Shown here piece by piece: positions 12,035 through 23,566 of a stretch of DNA of 64,000 nt (position 1 is its first letter; each line of letters begins with the position of its first letter). The translations under genes were made by a program, and so were the position numbers. A model generated the notes under the pieces. It saw only the letters and a program-made list of their open reading frames with translations. It was not told where the DNA came from and did no database searches. The DNA is from Ahniella affigens (GTDB lineage: Bacteria; Pseudomonadota; Gammaproteobacteria; Xanthomonadales; Ahniellaceae), in contig NZ_CP027860.1 of assembly GCF_003015185.1 (NCBI RefSeq), positions 372,001 through 436,000 on the forward strand, given 5' to 3'.

Positions 12035-12886
12035 ATGTCGTATCGCGCCGTGTTCATTTCGGACGTGCACCTCGGGACGCCAGACTGTCGGGCCGAACAA
12101 CTTCTGTCATTCCTCCATCAATTGAACACTGACACGCTCTATCTGGTTGGCGACATCGTCGATCTGGAATCGCTCGCGGTGCGGGCCTATTGGCCTGCCA
12201 GCCACGCAGCAGTTGTTGGTGCGATCTTGGACCTCGCAGCGCGCGGCACGAAAGTGATTTACCTGCCCGGCAACCACGATGCGCCACTCAGAGGCCTGAT
12301 CGGGCAGACCATTAGTGCGATCGATGTTCGTCGCTTTGCCGTTCACCATGGTCTGGATGGTCGTCGTTATCGTGTGAGCCATGGCGATGAATATGACCCG
12401 GAACGCCTCGGCAAGGACTGGCTGGTTTGGATTGGAGAACACGCCAGACGGTTGGTCTGTTGGATGAATCGGGGTCTGAATCGCGTCCGCCGGCAACTGG
12501 GACTGCCTTACCTGCCATTGCCGATCGTCGCGAAGTCGCGCATTCAAGCCGCGATTGACTACATCCAAGAGTATGAGCAGCGCGTCGTTGATGCCGCACG
12601 CGAACAAGGCTTCGATGGTCATATTTGCGGGCACATTCATTTTGGTGCGATTCGCGACGTCGCCGGTGTGCGCTACATGAACGATGGCGACTGGGTCGAG
12701 CATTGCACCGCGCTCAGCGAAGACGCCGACGGGCAATGGTCGCTGCTGCATTGGACCGAGCGCGGCACGGCATTGGCAACGGCTAACACCGTGGGCGTCT
12801 ACGCGTTGCTACCCAGTCGACTGCCGCTCAACTCGTTGGAAGTGGCGCGTCAATTTGCGCCGAATGGATCCTCGAAAGCGGCGTAG
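12035..12886 (+). CDS. Calcineurin-like metallophosphoesterase, PlcP/LpxH-like
   Basis: 283 residues. All dinuclear-metal motifs of the family are present in order: SDVHLG (residues 9-14), GDIVD, GNHD, HGDEYD and GHIH near residue 205. The sequence groups with the COG2908 (LpxH-like) branch. Two details, the opening SDVHLGT..C.AEQLLSFL...YLVGDIVD and the ending GVRYMNDGDWVEHCTAL, resemble my recollection of PlcP, the phospholipase C that releases diacylglycerol from phospholipids during phosphate starvation in Sinorhizobium and marine bacteria. The convergent neighbours btaB-btaA use diacylglycerol, which supports PlcP over LpxH. A GGGAGGGAG ribosome site precedes the ATG. No full PHO box was seen upstream, only a lone CTGTCAG at 11937. 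Confidence 0.8.
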   Translation: MSYRAVFISDVHLGTPDCRAEQLLSFLHQLNTDTLYLVGDIVDLESLAVRAYWPASHAAVVGAILDLAARGTKVIYLPGNHDAPLRGLIGQTISAIDVRRFAVHHGLDGRRYRVSHGDEYDPERLGKDWLVWIGEHARRLVCWMNRGLNRVRRQLGLPYLPLPIVAKSRIQAAIDYIQEYEQRVVDAAREQGFDGHICGHIHFGAIRDVAGVRYMNDGDWVEHCTALSEDADGQWSLLHWTERGTALATANTVGVYALLPSRLPLNSLEVARQFAPNGSSKAA

Positions 12887-12927
12887 CGCGTCGCGCTCCA
12901 ATCAGAGCCTGGAATGGGCGCGTCCAC

Positions 12928-13656
12928 TCATCGCGTTTTGATGCCCAAGAACCGGAAGTAAGGGACCCGAAAAGGGCCGAGCCACGGCAAAGGCTGGCGC
13001 GCCGTCACCAAGCGGTGCGACGGGAATTGCTGGATCAGGGCTTGCAGGCGCGAGGCATCCACCGTTACGCCATCATGCCGAAACCACGTCGACCAGAACC
13101 AGCGCTCGGTGCTTGCCTGGGCTTGGATCGATGATCGTGGTTCAGTCCAGGTGTAGAAATCCACGGCTGCGAGAATGCCGCCGTTGCGAAGCAGTCGATG
13201 GGCGTTCGCAATGACGGCCTGATAGGACGGCATCATCGACAATGCGTACGACATGACCACCAGATCAAAGCGCGCTTCGGAGTCAAACTGCGCAGCGTCC
13301 GCTTCGACAACCGTCACATTGGGATGCCCTTGCCAGCGACGCCGGGCGACTGCCAGCAACGCCGGACAGAGATCGACGAGCACAAAATGGCTTGCGGCAA
13401 TTCGATCTGCCGAGAACCGCGTAAGATTCGCGCCCGTCCCGGCGCCAAGTTCCAGCACGCGCGCCTGGTTTGGCAGCGTGATGGCGTCAATGAGTTCTTG
13501 CCGACCACCGAGCAGGCGCTCGCGAAAGCGATCATAGTGTTCTGCCTGCGGACGGTAGAACTGCTCCAGGCGCTCCTGATGGCTGCCCGAGCGCGACATG
13601 CCGCGAAGTAATCGACCGATGACCGCGAGGTCGCTTGAGAACCGCTCAAGCTGCAT
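12928..13656 (-). CDS. btaB: SAM-dependent N-methyltransferase, BtaB-like
   Basis: 242 residues, a class I SAM methyltransferase. Motif I is VLELGAGTGANL (near residue 67), motif II is FVLVDLCPALL, and the acidic motif EADAAQFD with DLVVMSYALSMM follows. In BtaB this fold methylates the amino group of diacylglyceryl-homoserine three times to give the betaine lipid DGTS. The assignment rests largely on context: its start overlaps the 3' end of btaA by 11 bp on the same strand, the arrangement known from Rhodobacter and rhizobia, and the length fits. By sequence alone it could be a generic methyltransferase. Confidence 0.82.
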   Translation of the reverse strand: MQLERFSSDLAVIGRLLRGMSRSGSHQERLEQFYRPQAEHYDRFRERLLGGRQELIDAITLPNQARVLELGAGTGANLTRFSADRIAASHFVLVDLCPALLAVARRRWQGHPNVTVVEADAAQFDSEARFDLVVMSYALSMMPSYQAVIANAHRLLRNGGILAAVDFYTWTEPRSSIQAQASTERWFWSTWFRHDGVTVDASRLQALIQQFPSHRLVTARQPLPWLGPFRVPYFRFLGIKTR

Positions 13657-14836
13657 CGGCTACCACCAAACCCGCGTAGGTATGAACGCGGTCTTGAGCC
13701 TGCCAATGGGCGACTTGCTCGTGCCGAATCCGGAGCCGTTCGGCGAGTGTTTCGGTTTGGTCCGAATGCAGACGTTGATGCAGAAACTGCGGATCGGCTT
13801 CGGCACTTCGAAGCACAATGCGGGCATGCCGACTCGCCCGGGAAAAAATGGCATGCCACTCTTCCTTCAATGCTTCGGGTGCGTGGCTGCTCATCCAGTC
13901 CATGTGGTCCAGCAGCACAAAATGCGAGAACTGTTGTGGGCTGGATTGCAGCGCACGGGTCACGGTCGCGGTACGAATGCGCAAACCACTCAGCAGGCCA
14001 TCGCGTAGCCTCCGAATATTTTCCGGGCGCAAATATTCTGGACAGCAATCCGGTTGGTACTGCCCGCGCCAATACAGTTGCCAGAAGTAGTTGTTGCGAA
14101 GCGGCAGCTCGCAGACCACGTATTCAACGGCTGAGCGGACGAAGCCTGCCGCACTGCCGCGTTCCTCGCGTTCCACCAACTGCCGTTGCGCGCTCGGCAC
14201 CCCGAGCAAATTCATCAGCCATTGGCTCGACAAGAGCCGATTCAGCATCGGTGTCCACAGGCGGTCGGCGATTTCCTGTTGGTAGATCTCGCGCTGCATG
14301 GCGATCGAATCCGCCGCGAACAATCGGTCGACTGCAGCGCGCAACGATGGGCGCAGGCGCATGTAACGATGCACGCTGTAAGCGACGTATCCGGACAAAC
14401 CATGGAAGTAGAAGCTGCCGCGCCGGCTCTGGAACCAACTGAGCCGGGTGGACCAAAACTCCCGGGCGAATGGCGACAAGTGTTCGGCCAACTGCTCATG
14501 GAATACTTTGTCGATGTCAGGGAAATAGCCGCGACCAAACATCGCGAAAACCTGGTCTTCGTGAAGGCAGCGAATCGCCGCGACCTTGAGTTCAAGTAGC
14601 GCATTCTGACGCGGGTTGATGTCAACCGCCGTCACCGAGCGTGCGCCAGCCAGCAGATAATCCAAGGCGTTGCAGCCGGCGCTGGTGATCACCAGGACGT
14701 CCGACTCGGCATTGATCTGGAGAATGTCGCGGTCAACGGCCGGGTCTTCCCAGCAGGTGTTGTACACCAGACTGTTGCCGATCAATGATTGGAAGACACG
14801 ATTGTGGAGCCGATCGAGCAAAGATGGTCGGGTCAT
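13646..14836 (-). CDS. btaA: SAM:diacylglycerol 3-amino-3-carboxypropyltransferase BtaA
   Basis: 396 residues, close to the usual BtaA length (DUF3419 family). BtaA moves the 3-amino-3-carboxypropyl group of SAM onto diacylglycerol, the first step of DGTS betaine lipid synthesis. The signature is near the N-terminus: LVYNTCWEDPAVDRDIL, then the SAM site LVITSAGCNALDYLLAGA and VTAVDINPRQNALLELK. The C-terminal half keeps the second conserved block (FSHFVLLDHMDWM). I start at the ATG at 14836 (MTRPSLLDRL), which leaves about 25 residues before the conserved YNxCWEDP; the frame is open to 15574 but that stretch has no BtaA-like sequence. No clear ribosome site was found. Confidence 0.9.
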   Translation of the reverse strand: MTRPSLLDRLHNRVFQSLIGNSLVYNTCWEDPAVDRDILQINAESDVLVITSAGCNALDYLLAGARSVTAVDINPRQNALLELKVAAIRCLHEDQVFAMFGRGYFPDIDKVFHEQLAEHLSPFAREFWSTRLSWFQSRRGSFYFHGLSGYVAYSVHRYMRLRPSLRAAVDRLFAADSIAMQREIYQQEIADRLWTPMLNRLLSSQWLMNLLGVPSAQRQLVEREERGSAAGFVRSAVEYVVCELPLRNNYFWQLYWRGQYQPDCCPEYLRPENIRRLRDGLLSGLRIRTATVTRALQSSPQQFSHFVLLDHMDWMSSHAPEALKEEWHAIFSRASRHARIVLRSAEADPQFLHQRLHSDQTETLAERLRIRHEQVAHWQAQDRVHTYAGLVVADAA

Positions 14837-15524
14837 GGTTGCGCACGGTTGAAGGCCGGGCAGGCCGCGCTGCGGGGACCCAGGCCGTGGAAAATCAAGA
14901 GGCAGGAGCAACGTCGGGCGTGGTCGGGTCGGCGTCGTGTGCCGGCACACAACCGGTACCGCACTGTCGATCACCGCCAATTCGCGGCCGACTCGCGGAC
15001 AAGCCATCCTTGGGATACCCAACCGAGCCCCCGGTCGCTGATGCCAGGCGGAGCTTGTACCAACGACATGACTGATTGTTGACGCGCAGAATCCAAAGCT
15101 GTGACAGCCACGAATGCGTGGCGTGTGCCCTCGCTCTGGCGAGCGGCTCTGGCAATGCCTTGGCCCCAACCAGCGTGTTGCCCTCCCCGGACCCACGGCG
15201 GATGCGCCAATACCTGCAGACGATTGCCCGCGAGGGGCCAAGTTGACCCGGTGGCTCGGATGGCCTCTATTGTGCCCAAACGTGACGCGCTGCCGGGGCG
15301 CAGACATGTGCAATGGTTCTGAGGCGGGTGCATGGGCGGGCAGTGTGTGAAATTCGCGTGCAGCCCGGTCTCCTTGCCTGATCGCGGGCTGAACAGCCCG
15401 GAGATTGCCCGCGGATCGCCCCCGGCCTTGCGTTGGCGCACTGTCACGGCCGGCCGCTATACTTGCAGGTCCCTTCTGGCCGTGGCAAAGGCCCGGCGAC
15501 AACCCTCTTGATGCGAGAACGGAT
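14837..15524. other. Intergenic region between btaA and sucA
   Basis: About 690 bp between divergent genes without a recognisable gene; the open frames here lack ribosome sites and family motifs. It must hold the promoters of both btaBA and sucA. A small GGGCTG/CAGCCC hairpin lies near 15390 and a possible sucA promoter at 15433-15463. A complete PHO box was not found. Confidence 0.5.
15433..15463 (+). promoter_or_regulatory. Possible sigma-70 promoter for sucA
   Basis: TTGGCG at 15433-15438 and TATACT at 15458-15463 are separated by 19 bp, longer than the ideal 17. The -10 matches the consensus well; the -35 is moderate. Transcription would start about 55 bp before the GTG start of sucA. 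Confidence 0.35.
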
Positions 15525-18359
15525 GTGAGTTTGCTCCTGCAGTTTCGTGGATCTTCCGAGTTGGGTACTGGCAATCAGGCCTATGTCGATGGCCTGTACG
15601 AATCCTGGCTGGCCGATCCGAATTCGGTGTCGGCCGAATGGCAGCGCTACTTCGAGGCCCAGGGCACGCGTAGCGATCGCGCCCATGGCCCGGTGATCGA
15701 CACCTATGCCGCCCAGGCCAAATTGCCGGCGGTGCGCTACCTCAGCGCCCCGCAGAACAACGACTACGCCGACCGCCAAGGCAAGGTCCAGCGCCTGGCG
15801 AATGCCTACCGCTCGCGCGGCCATTTGCGCGCGAATCTGGACCCGCTCGGCCTGATGCCCAAACTGCCAGCGCCCGATCTGGATCTCGCGTTTCATGGCC
15901 TGAACGACGCCGATCTGGCGACCGAGTTTTCGACCTCGTCGCTGCTTGAGCCCGGCGCTCGCGGCAAGCTCAAGGACATCCTCGGCAAGCTGCAGGCCAC
16001 GTACACGCAGACCATCGGTGCGGAGTTCATGCACATCGATGACACCGAGCAGCGCCTGTGGATCCAGGACAAGCTGGAGCGTGCCGCGGGCCAATTCGGC
16101 TTTAGCGCCGACAAGAAAAAGCGCGTGCTCGATCGGTTGACGGCAGCTGAAGGTCTGGAACGGTTCCTGCACACGAAGTACGTCGGTCAGAAGCGCTTCT
16201 CGCTGGAAGGTGGCGATGCGCTGATTCCGATGATGGACGCACTGGTCCAACATGGTGGCCGGGGTGGCGTCAAAGAAATCGTCATCGGCATGGCCCATCG
16301 TGGCCGCCTGAACGTGCTCGTCAACGTGCTCGGCAAATCGCCGACGGTGCTGTTCGCCGAGTTCGAAGGCAAGGCCAAGGACGAGGCGTATGATCCGGCG
16401 CACTCGGGCGACGTGAAGTACCACATGGGCTACTCGGCCGATGTGCGCTCCGAAGGCGGCCCGGTGCATCTGGCGCTGGCCTTCAATCCGTCGCATCTCG
16501 AAATCGTGGACCCGGTGGTTGCCGGTTCGGTGCGAGCGCGGCAAACGCGCCGGCTGGATGAGACTGGCGACCAAGTCATGCCCGTCCTGATCCATGGTGA
16601 CTCGGCTTTCGCGGGCCAGGGCGTGATCATGGAATTGTTCAACATGTCGCAGGCCCGTGGTTTCAAGGTCGGCGGCACCGTGCATCTGGTCGTCAACAAC
16701 CAGGTCGGGTTCACCACGTCCCGTCCTGATGACACGCGCTCCACCTACTACTGCACCGACGTGGCCAAAATGGTCAACTGCCCGGTGTTCCATGTGAATG
16801 GTGACGACCCGGAAGCCTGCGTGTTCGTTTCCGAACTCGCCTTCGAATACCGCCAGCGCTTCAAGCGCGATGTGGTGATCGATCTGGTCTGCTATCGCCG
16901 CCACGGCCACAACGAAGCCGATGAGCCGGCCGCGACGCAGCCGTTGATGTATCAGAACATTCGGGCACGCAAGACCACGCGCGAGCTCTACGCCGATGCG
17001 CTGAGCGGCGCTGGCGTGCTGCCTGTCGACGCCGCGAAGGCGCTGGTCGATGCCTATCGGCGTGGACTCGATGAAGGCCAGGCGATGAGCGAGCTGACGC
17101 AGGCCGATCCAAATCTGCCGATCATCGATTGGCATCGCCACCTGGATGCGACGATGGCGCAGACGGTGACCACGGGCTTGCCCGTCGCGAAGTTGCAAGC
17201 CTTGTCCGCCAAGATCAATACGTTGCCGGCTGGCGCGAGTTTGCATCCGCGCGTCGCCAAGGTCTATGAGGATCGCCTGAAGATGCAGGCGGGCGAACTC
17301 CGCATGGACTGGGGCTATGCCGAGACGCTGGCGTATGCCACGTTGGTCGAGGAAGGTTACAAGCTCCGGCTCGTCGGTCAGGACGCCGGTCGCGGCACGT
17401 TCTTCCACCGTCATGCCGTCACGCATGACCAGAAGACTGGCGAAGCACGCCTCCAACTTGCCGACCTCGGCGCGCATCCGGGGGCGGTCGAAGTGATCGA
17501 CTCCGTACTCTCCGAAGAAGCAGTCATGGCGTTCGAATACGGCTTCGCAACCACCGATCCGAACACCATGGTGATCTGGGAAGGCCAGTTCGGCGACTTC
17601 GCGAATGGTGCGCAAGTCGTCATCGACCAATTCATCAGCTCCGGTGAGTCGAAGTGGGGTCGCCTCTGCGGTCTCGCGCTCTTTTTGCCGCACGGCTATG
17701 AAGGTCAGGGGCCTGAGCACTCGTCGGCGCGACTGGAGCGCTTCTTGCAACTCTGCGCCGTGAACAACATGCAAGTGGTCACGCCAACGACGCCCGCACA
17801 GATGTTCCACATGCTGCGTCGGCAGATGCTTCGGGATGTCCGGAAGCCGCTCGTGGTGATGACGCCAAAGTCGATGCTGCGCCATCGCTTGTCGACTTCG
17901 ACGCTGCAAGACCTCGAGCAAGGCAGCTTCCAGATCCTGATTCCAGACAGCTTTGCAAAGGATGCCGCGGCAGTGACGCGCGTGGTCGTCTGCGCGGGCA
18001 AGGTCTACTACGACTTGCTCGAAGACGCCGAAAAGCGTGCGCTGACCAACGTCGCCATCGTCCGCGTCGAACAGCTGTATCCGTTCCCGCGCGCCGAACT
18101 CAAGGCCGAACTCGCCCGCTTCCCGAACGCGAAGGAAGTGATCTGGTGTCAGGAAGAACCGATGAACCAGGGCGCCTGGTATCAGATCGGTCATCACCTG
18201 AATGCCAGCATCAGCGCGCAGCATCGCCTGCATTACGCCGGCCGCGCCCGTTCGGCCGCGCCCGCGTGCGGCAAGCTCGCAACGCATGTGGTCGAGCAAG
18301 CTGCGCTCTTGGAGCAAGCGCTCGTCGCCAAGCAAAACGGCGGCCACGCTCCTGAATAA
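15525..18359 (+). CDS. sucA: 2-oxoglutarate dehydrogenase E1 component
   Basis: 944 residues, normal for E1o. It decarboxylates 2-oxoglutarate with thiamine diphosphate and transfers the succinyl group to the lipoyl domain of SucB in the TCA cycle. The N-terminal E2-binding peptide ([20 protein letters not shown]) is present, then [11 protein letters not shown], the ThDP/Mg region ([10 protein letters not shown] ... VNNQVGFTT), and the C-terminal transketolase-like part ([20 protein letters not shown]). I start at the GTG at 15525 ([11 protein letters not shown]): the first in-frame ATG before it overlaps a TGA in another frame and upstream sequence does not resemble E1. It is followed 62 bp later by sucB. 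Confidence 0.96.
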   Translation: MSLLLQFRGSSELGTGNQAYVDGLYESWLADPNSVSAEWQRYFEAQGTRSDRAHGPVIDTYAAQAKLPAVRYLSAPQNNDYADRQGKVQRLANAYRSRGHLRANLDPLGLMPKLPAPDLDLAFHGLNDADLATEFSTSSLLEPGARGKLKDILGKLQATYTQTIGAEFMHIDDTEQRLWIQDKLERAAGQFGFSADKKKRVLDRLTAAEGLERFLHTKYVGQKRFSLEGGDALIPMMDALVQHGGRGGVKEIVIGMAHRGRLNVLVNVLGKSPTVLFAEFEGKAKDEAYDPAHSGDVKYHMGYSADVRSEGGPVHLALAFNPSHLEIVDPVVAGSVRARQTRRLDETGDQVMPVLIHGDSAFAGQGVIMELFNMSQARGFKVGGTVHLVVNNQVGFTTSRPDDTRSTYYCTDVAKMVNCPVFHVNGDDPEACVFVSELAFEYRQRFKRDVVIDLVCYRRHGHNEADEPAATQPLMYQNIRARKTTRELYADALSGAGVLPVDAAKALVDAYRRGLDEGQAMSELTQADPNLPIIDWHRHLDATMAQTVTTGLPVAKLQALSAKINTLPAGASLHPRVAKVYEDRLKMQAGELRMDWGYAETLAYATLVEEGYKLRLVGQDAGRGTFFHRHAVTHDQKTGEARLQLADLGAHPGAVEVIDSVLSEEAVMAFEYGFATTDPNTMVIWEGQFGDFANGAQVVIDQFISSGESKWGRLCGLALFLPHGYEGQGPEHSSARLERFLQLCAVNNMQVVTPTTPAQMFHMLRRQMLRDVRKPLVVMTPKSMLRHRLSTSTLQDLEQGSFQILIPDSFAKDAAAVTRVVVCAGKVYYDLLEDAEKRALTNVAIVRVEQLYPFPRAELKAELARFPNAKEVIWCQEEPMNQGAWYQIGHHLNASISAQHRLHYAGRARSAAPACGKLATHVVEQAALLEQALVAKQNGGHAPE

Positions 18360-18421
18360 TTCATCTAAGGCGGTGGCCACACAGCGTGTTGCCACCCATC
18401 CAGCAAACACGAGGAATCGCC

Positions 18422-19651
<1,230 letters not shown>

Positions 19652-19674
19652 TTGAGCCAGACGCCAACGGCGAC

Positions 19675-21205
<1,531 letters not shown>

Positions 21206-21229
21206 CGGCCCAGCGCCGCTTGTGTTCGG

Positions 21230-21257
21230 AAAAACGCCCCTCGCGGGCGTTTTTTTT
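21230..21257 (+). terminator. Rho-independent terminator after lpdA
   Basis: AACGCCC pairs with GGGCGTT around a five-base loop, extended by A/T pairs, and is followed by an uninterrupted run of Ts to 21257. It is a textbook intrinsic terminator 25 bp after the lpdA stop. Confidence 0.92.
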
Positions 21258-21383
21258 GGCCCCAAAGAAGCTCATCGCGTTCAATGGCGTGGCCGCTTGG
21301 CTAGCGCTGCATGTTCGGTTTGTCGTTCCGGCGCATTGTCATCGATGCCGCGCGATTGGTCGCGCTACCGAGAGTCAATAGCC

Positions 21384-22811
21384 ATGTCCAAGCAGCGCAT
21401 CGCACCCCGGCCTGATCGCGCCGTGCCAGTGTCCCGTTCCGGCGCACAGAGCTGGTCAACCCGAATCGGCCTCGTCGACGATTCGATGCGGGCTGAGTCG
21501 ATCGGAACCTGGTATCGCGCGGCGATGTCTTGGATTCTGGTTAGTCTTGCTGGGCTATGCCTCGGCAGTATTGGTAGTGCGGCCAATGCGGTGGAGCGGG
21601 AGGACGATGGCCTGCAAGCACTAGCGATTCGCTATTACGCCGACAAATACCGAATCGATCCGGAGCGCGCCCGCGCGCGTTTGGAAATTCAAGATCGCGC
21701 TGCTGGCATTGACGATGCGTTGATTGCTGAACTCGGCGATGACTATGCAGGCATCTGGTACGACCCCAATAAGGCAGGACGCCTGCAGATTGGTCTCACG
21801 CGTGCCGGATCGGCGCGCCTCGCCGCGCTGCAGCGCGTGGTCGATGCGTTTGGCCTGACCGCGGACACGGATTGGGTGTCGGTCAATCGAACCGAACGGG
21901 ACTTGACGGAACTGCGCGATGCACTGCGACCCGACTTGCAGGATCTGCTCAGCACGGCTCGCGCAAACATGGGCTATGACACGCGCCGCAACAGCGTCGT
22001 CGTTCGCGCGGTCACCCGGGTCACACCAACCGAAGAGGCGACCTTGCGCAGCTTGGCCGGCATTCCCGGCGTGATCGTGCAGCGCGTTCCTGTCGACACG
22101 TTCGCCGCAACGTATCAAGGTTGCTGGATCACCGCGTGCAACCCGCCGCTCCGTGGGGGGCGAGGGGTGATTGCTGACGGGTTTTGTACCGGTGCGTTCA
22201 TCGCCTACACGCCGAACAGTCCGCACCAATGGCTGCTGACTGCCGGCCACTGTATGTATTTCGAGGCCATCGTCGGCGACGGCTATGCCTGGCATGCGCG
22301 CAACGAGGCCATGAAGACGCATCTCATCAGCGCGTATGTGAACTACACCTTTGCCGGGCCGAACGGGCGCGATGCCGGCATCATCTGGCTCCAGCCCAGC
22401 AGCTATTGGGCGACGCCAGCACCCATCGCTGCTGTCGTCGTCAAAATCTCCGACGACACGACCTACAACCCGTCCTACGAGATTCGCCAGACTTCGTTCA
22501 GTGCGATCGGTCAGATCCTGTGTCGAACCGGACGCATGACCGGCACAGACTGCGCGGAAGTCAGCCTGCTCGGCGCGGATGAGACGGCCAAAGGTCCGAA
22601 CGGTCTCTACTATGGCGTCCGAAACATGGGTGAAGTAGATGCCTGCGGTGCCCAGGGCGGCGACAGTGGCGGGCCGCTTTACAAGAAACATCGCGCGTAC
22701 GGGATCTATTCCGGCCGTGTGAATGCCGGTCCCGCATTCTGCTGGGAGTTTTACCAGGGCGTTCGGGATGCCGAAAAGGCGCTCGGCGTCAAAGTCCTGT
22801 TGGCACCTTGA
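21384..22811 (+). CDS. Secreted S1 (trypsin-like) serine protease with propeptide
   Basis: Up to 475 residues. A hydrophobic signal segment (MSWILVSLAGLCLGSIGSAANA) is followed by a ~190-residue pro-region and a chymotrypsin-fold domain. The catalytic triad is visible: His in LLTAGHC, Asp in GRDAGIIW and Ser in GGDSGGP; paired cysteines support a secreted enzyme. The pattern recalls alpha-lytic protease or streptogrisin-type enzymes common in Lysobacter relatives. The start is uncertain. ATGs at 21384, 21486 and 21525 are in frame; 21486 gives the most normal signal peptide, 21384 has a weak GAGAG upstream. It is preceded by the lpdA terminator and so is transcribed separately. Confidence 0.85.
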   Translation: MSKQRIAPRPDRAVPVSRSGAQSWSTRIGLVDDSMRAESIGTWYRAAMSWILVSLAGLCLGSIGSAANAVEREDDGLQALAIRYYADKYRIDPERARARLEIQDRAAGIDDALIAELGDDYAGIWYDPNKAGRLQIGLTRAGSARLAALQRVVDAFGLTADTDWVSVNRTERDLTELRDALRPDLQDLLSTARANMGYDTRRNSVVVRAVTRVTPTEEATLRSLAGIPGVIVQRVPVDTFAATYQGCWITACNPPLRGGRGVIADGFCTGAFIAYTPNSPHQWLLTAGHCMYFEAIVGDGYAWHARNEAMKTHLISAYVNYTFAGPNGRDAGIIWLQPSSYWATPAPIAAVVVKISDDTTYNPSYEIRQTSFSAIGQILCRTGRMTGTDCAEVSLLGADETAKGPNGLYYGVRNMGEVDACGAQGGDSGGPLYKKHRAYGIYSGRVNAGPAFCWEFYQGVRDAEKALGVKVLLAP

Positions 22812-22990
22812 GGCATCATGCAATGCCGGTGACCAGGCAACGACTGCGCGCGCGTTTCACGATGTTGAAACCGGCGGGAATGCTGCCGCAAACCGGTTCC
22901 GCGTCACAGTTCCGAGCGCGTGTTGGTCGACTCCGAAGCGTGCCTCAGTCAGGGCTGTACAATGCCGTTCCGTTTCCGACCCATCCGGAT

Positions 22991-23563
22991 ATGAACGCAC
23001 CGTTGGAGCCGTCGACTGCCGAACTCCTGCACGCGATTCGCAACGGCAGCGAGCCGGCGAGGCACGCGCTGTATCAGCGATTCCTGCCGATCCTGAGCCG
23101 TTGGGCGCATGGTCGTTTGCCCCGCGGCGCGCGTGACGTGGCCGACACTGACGACTTGGTGCAAGTCAGTCTGATGCGCACCTTGAAGCATTTGGATGTC
23201 ATCGAGTCGGAGCGCACGGGCAGCTTTCTGGCCTATCTGCGGCAAATACTATTGAACGAAGTGCGCGCCGAAATGCGCAAGCACCGAGTGCGCGGCGAGC
23301 AAGTGGATGTGGCGGATCTCGATCTGGTCGATGCCGCATCGTCGCCGGTCGAGCAATTGGTCGGCCGGGAACGCATGCGTGCCTATGAAGCCGCCTTGGC
23401 AAAATTGAATCAACGCCAGCAGGAACTGATCCTGATGCGTTTGGAACTCGGGATGAGTTACCCCGAAATTGCTTTGGAGACGGGCAGCGACCCCGATGCC
23501 GTGCGGATGATGGTCACGCGCGCGCTGAAATCCCTGACCGAGCAACTGGCGGATTGCCGTTGA
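22991..23563 (+). CDS. ECF-type RNA polymerase sigma factor
   Basis: 190 residues with the two ECF domains: region 2 (about 25-95, core DTDDLVQVSLMRTL) and region 4 (about 134-175, LNQRQQELILMRLELGMSY then an HTH, PEIALETGSDPDAVRMMVTRAL). In the usual core, DLVQ is followed by an acidic residue; here it is Val-Ser. The kinase gene starts 3 bp after the stop, and no anti-sigma factor is present. That organisation matches the kinase-linked ECF43 class, where phosphorylation of the sigma factor replaces anti-sigma control; membership is inference. A TACAAT -10-like box lies at 22958-22963. I use the ATG at 22991; the frame is open upstream but carries no sigma sequence. Confidence 0.88.
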   Translation: MNAPLEPSTAELLHAIRNGSEPARHALYQRFLPILSRWAHGRLPRGARDVADTDDLVQVSLMRTLKHLDVIESERTGSFLAYLRQILLNEVRAEMRKHRVRGEQVDVADLDLVDAASSPVEQLVGRERMRAYEAALAKLNQRQQELILMRLELGMSYPEIALETGSDPDAVRMMVTRALKSLTEQLADCR

Positions 23564-23566
23564 GTC

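Noticed and set aside
12887-12927. A possible terminator between the convergent phosphoesterase and btaB genes
   Set aside because: Only short GCGC complementarity without a T run; not strong enough to call.
15444-18410. A 988-codon minus-strand frame opposite sucA
   Set aside because: Antisense shadow: no family motifs, His/Arg/Ala-rich composition, and sucA accounts for the codon pattern.
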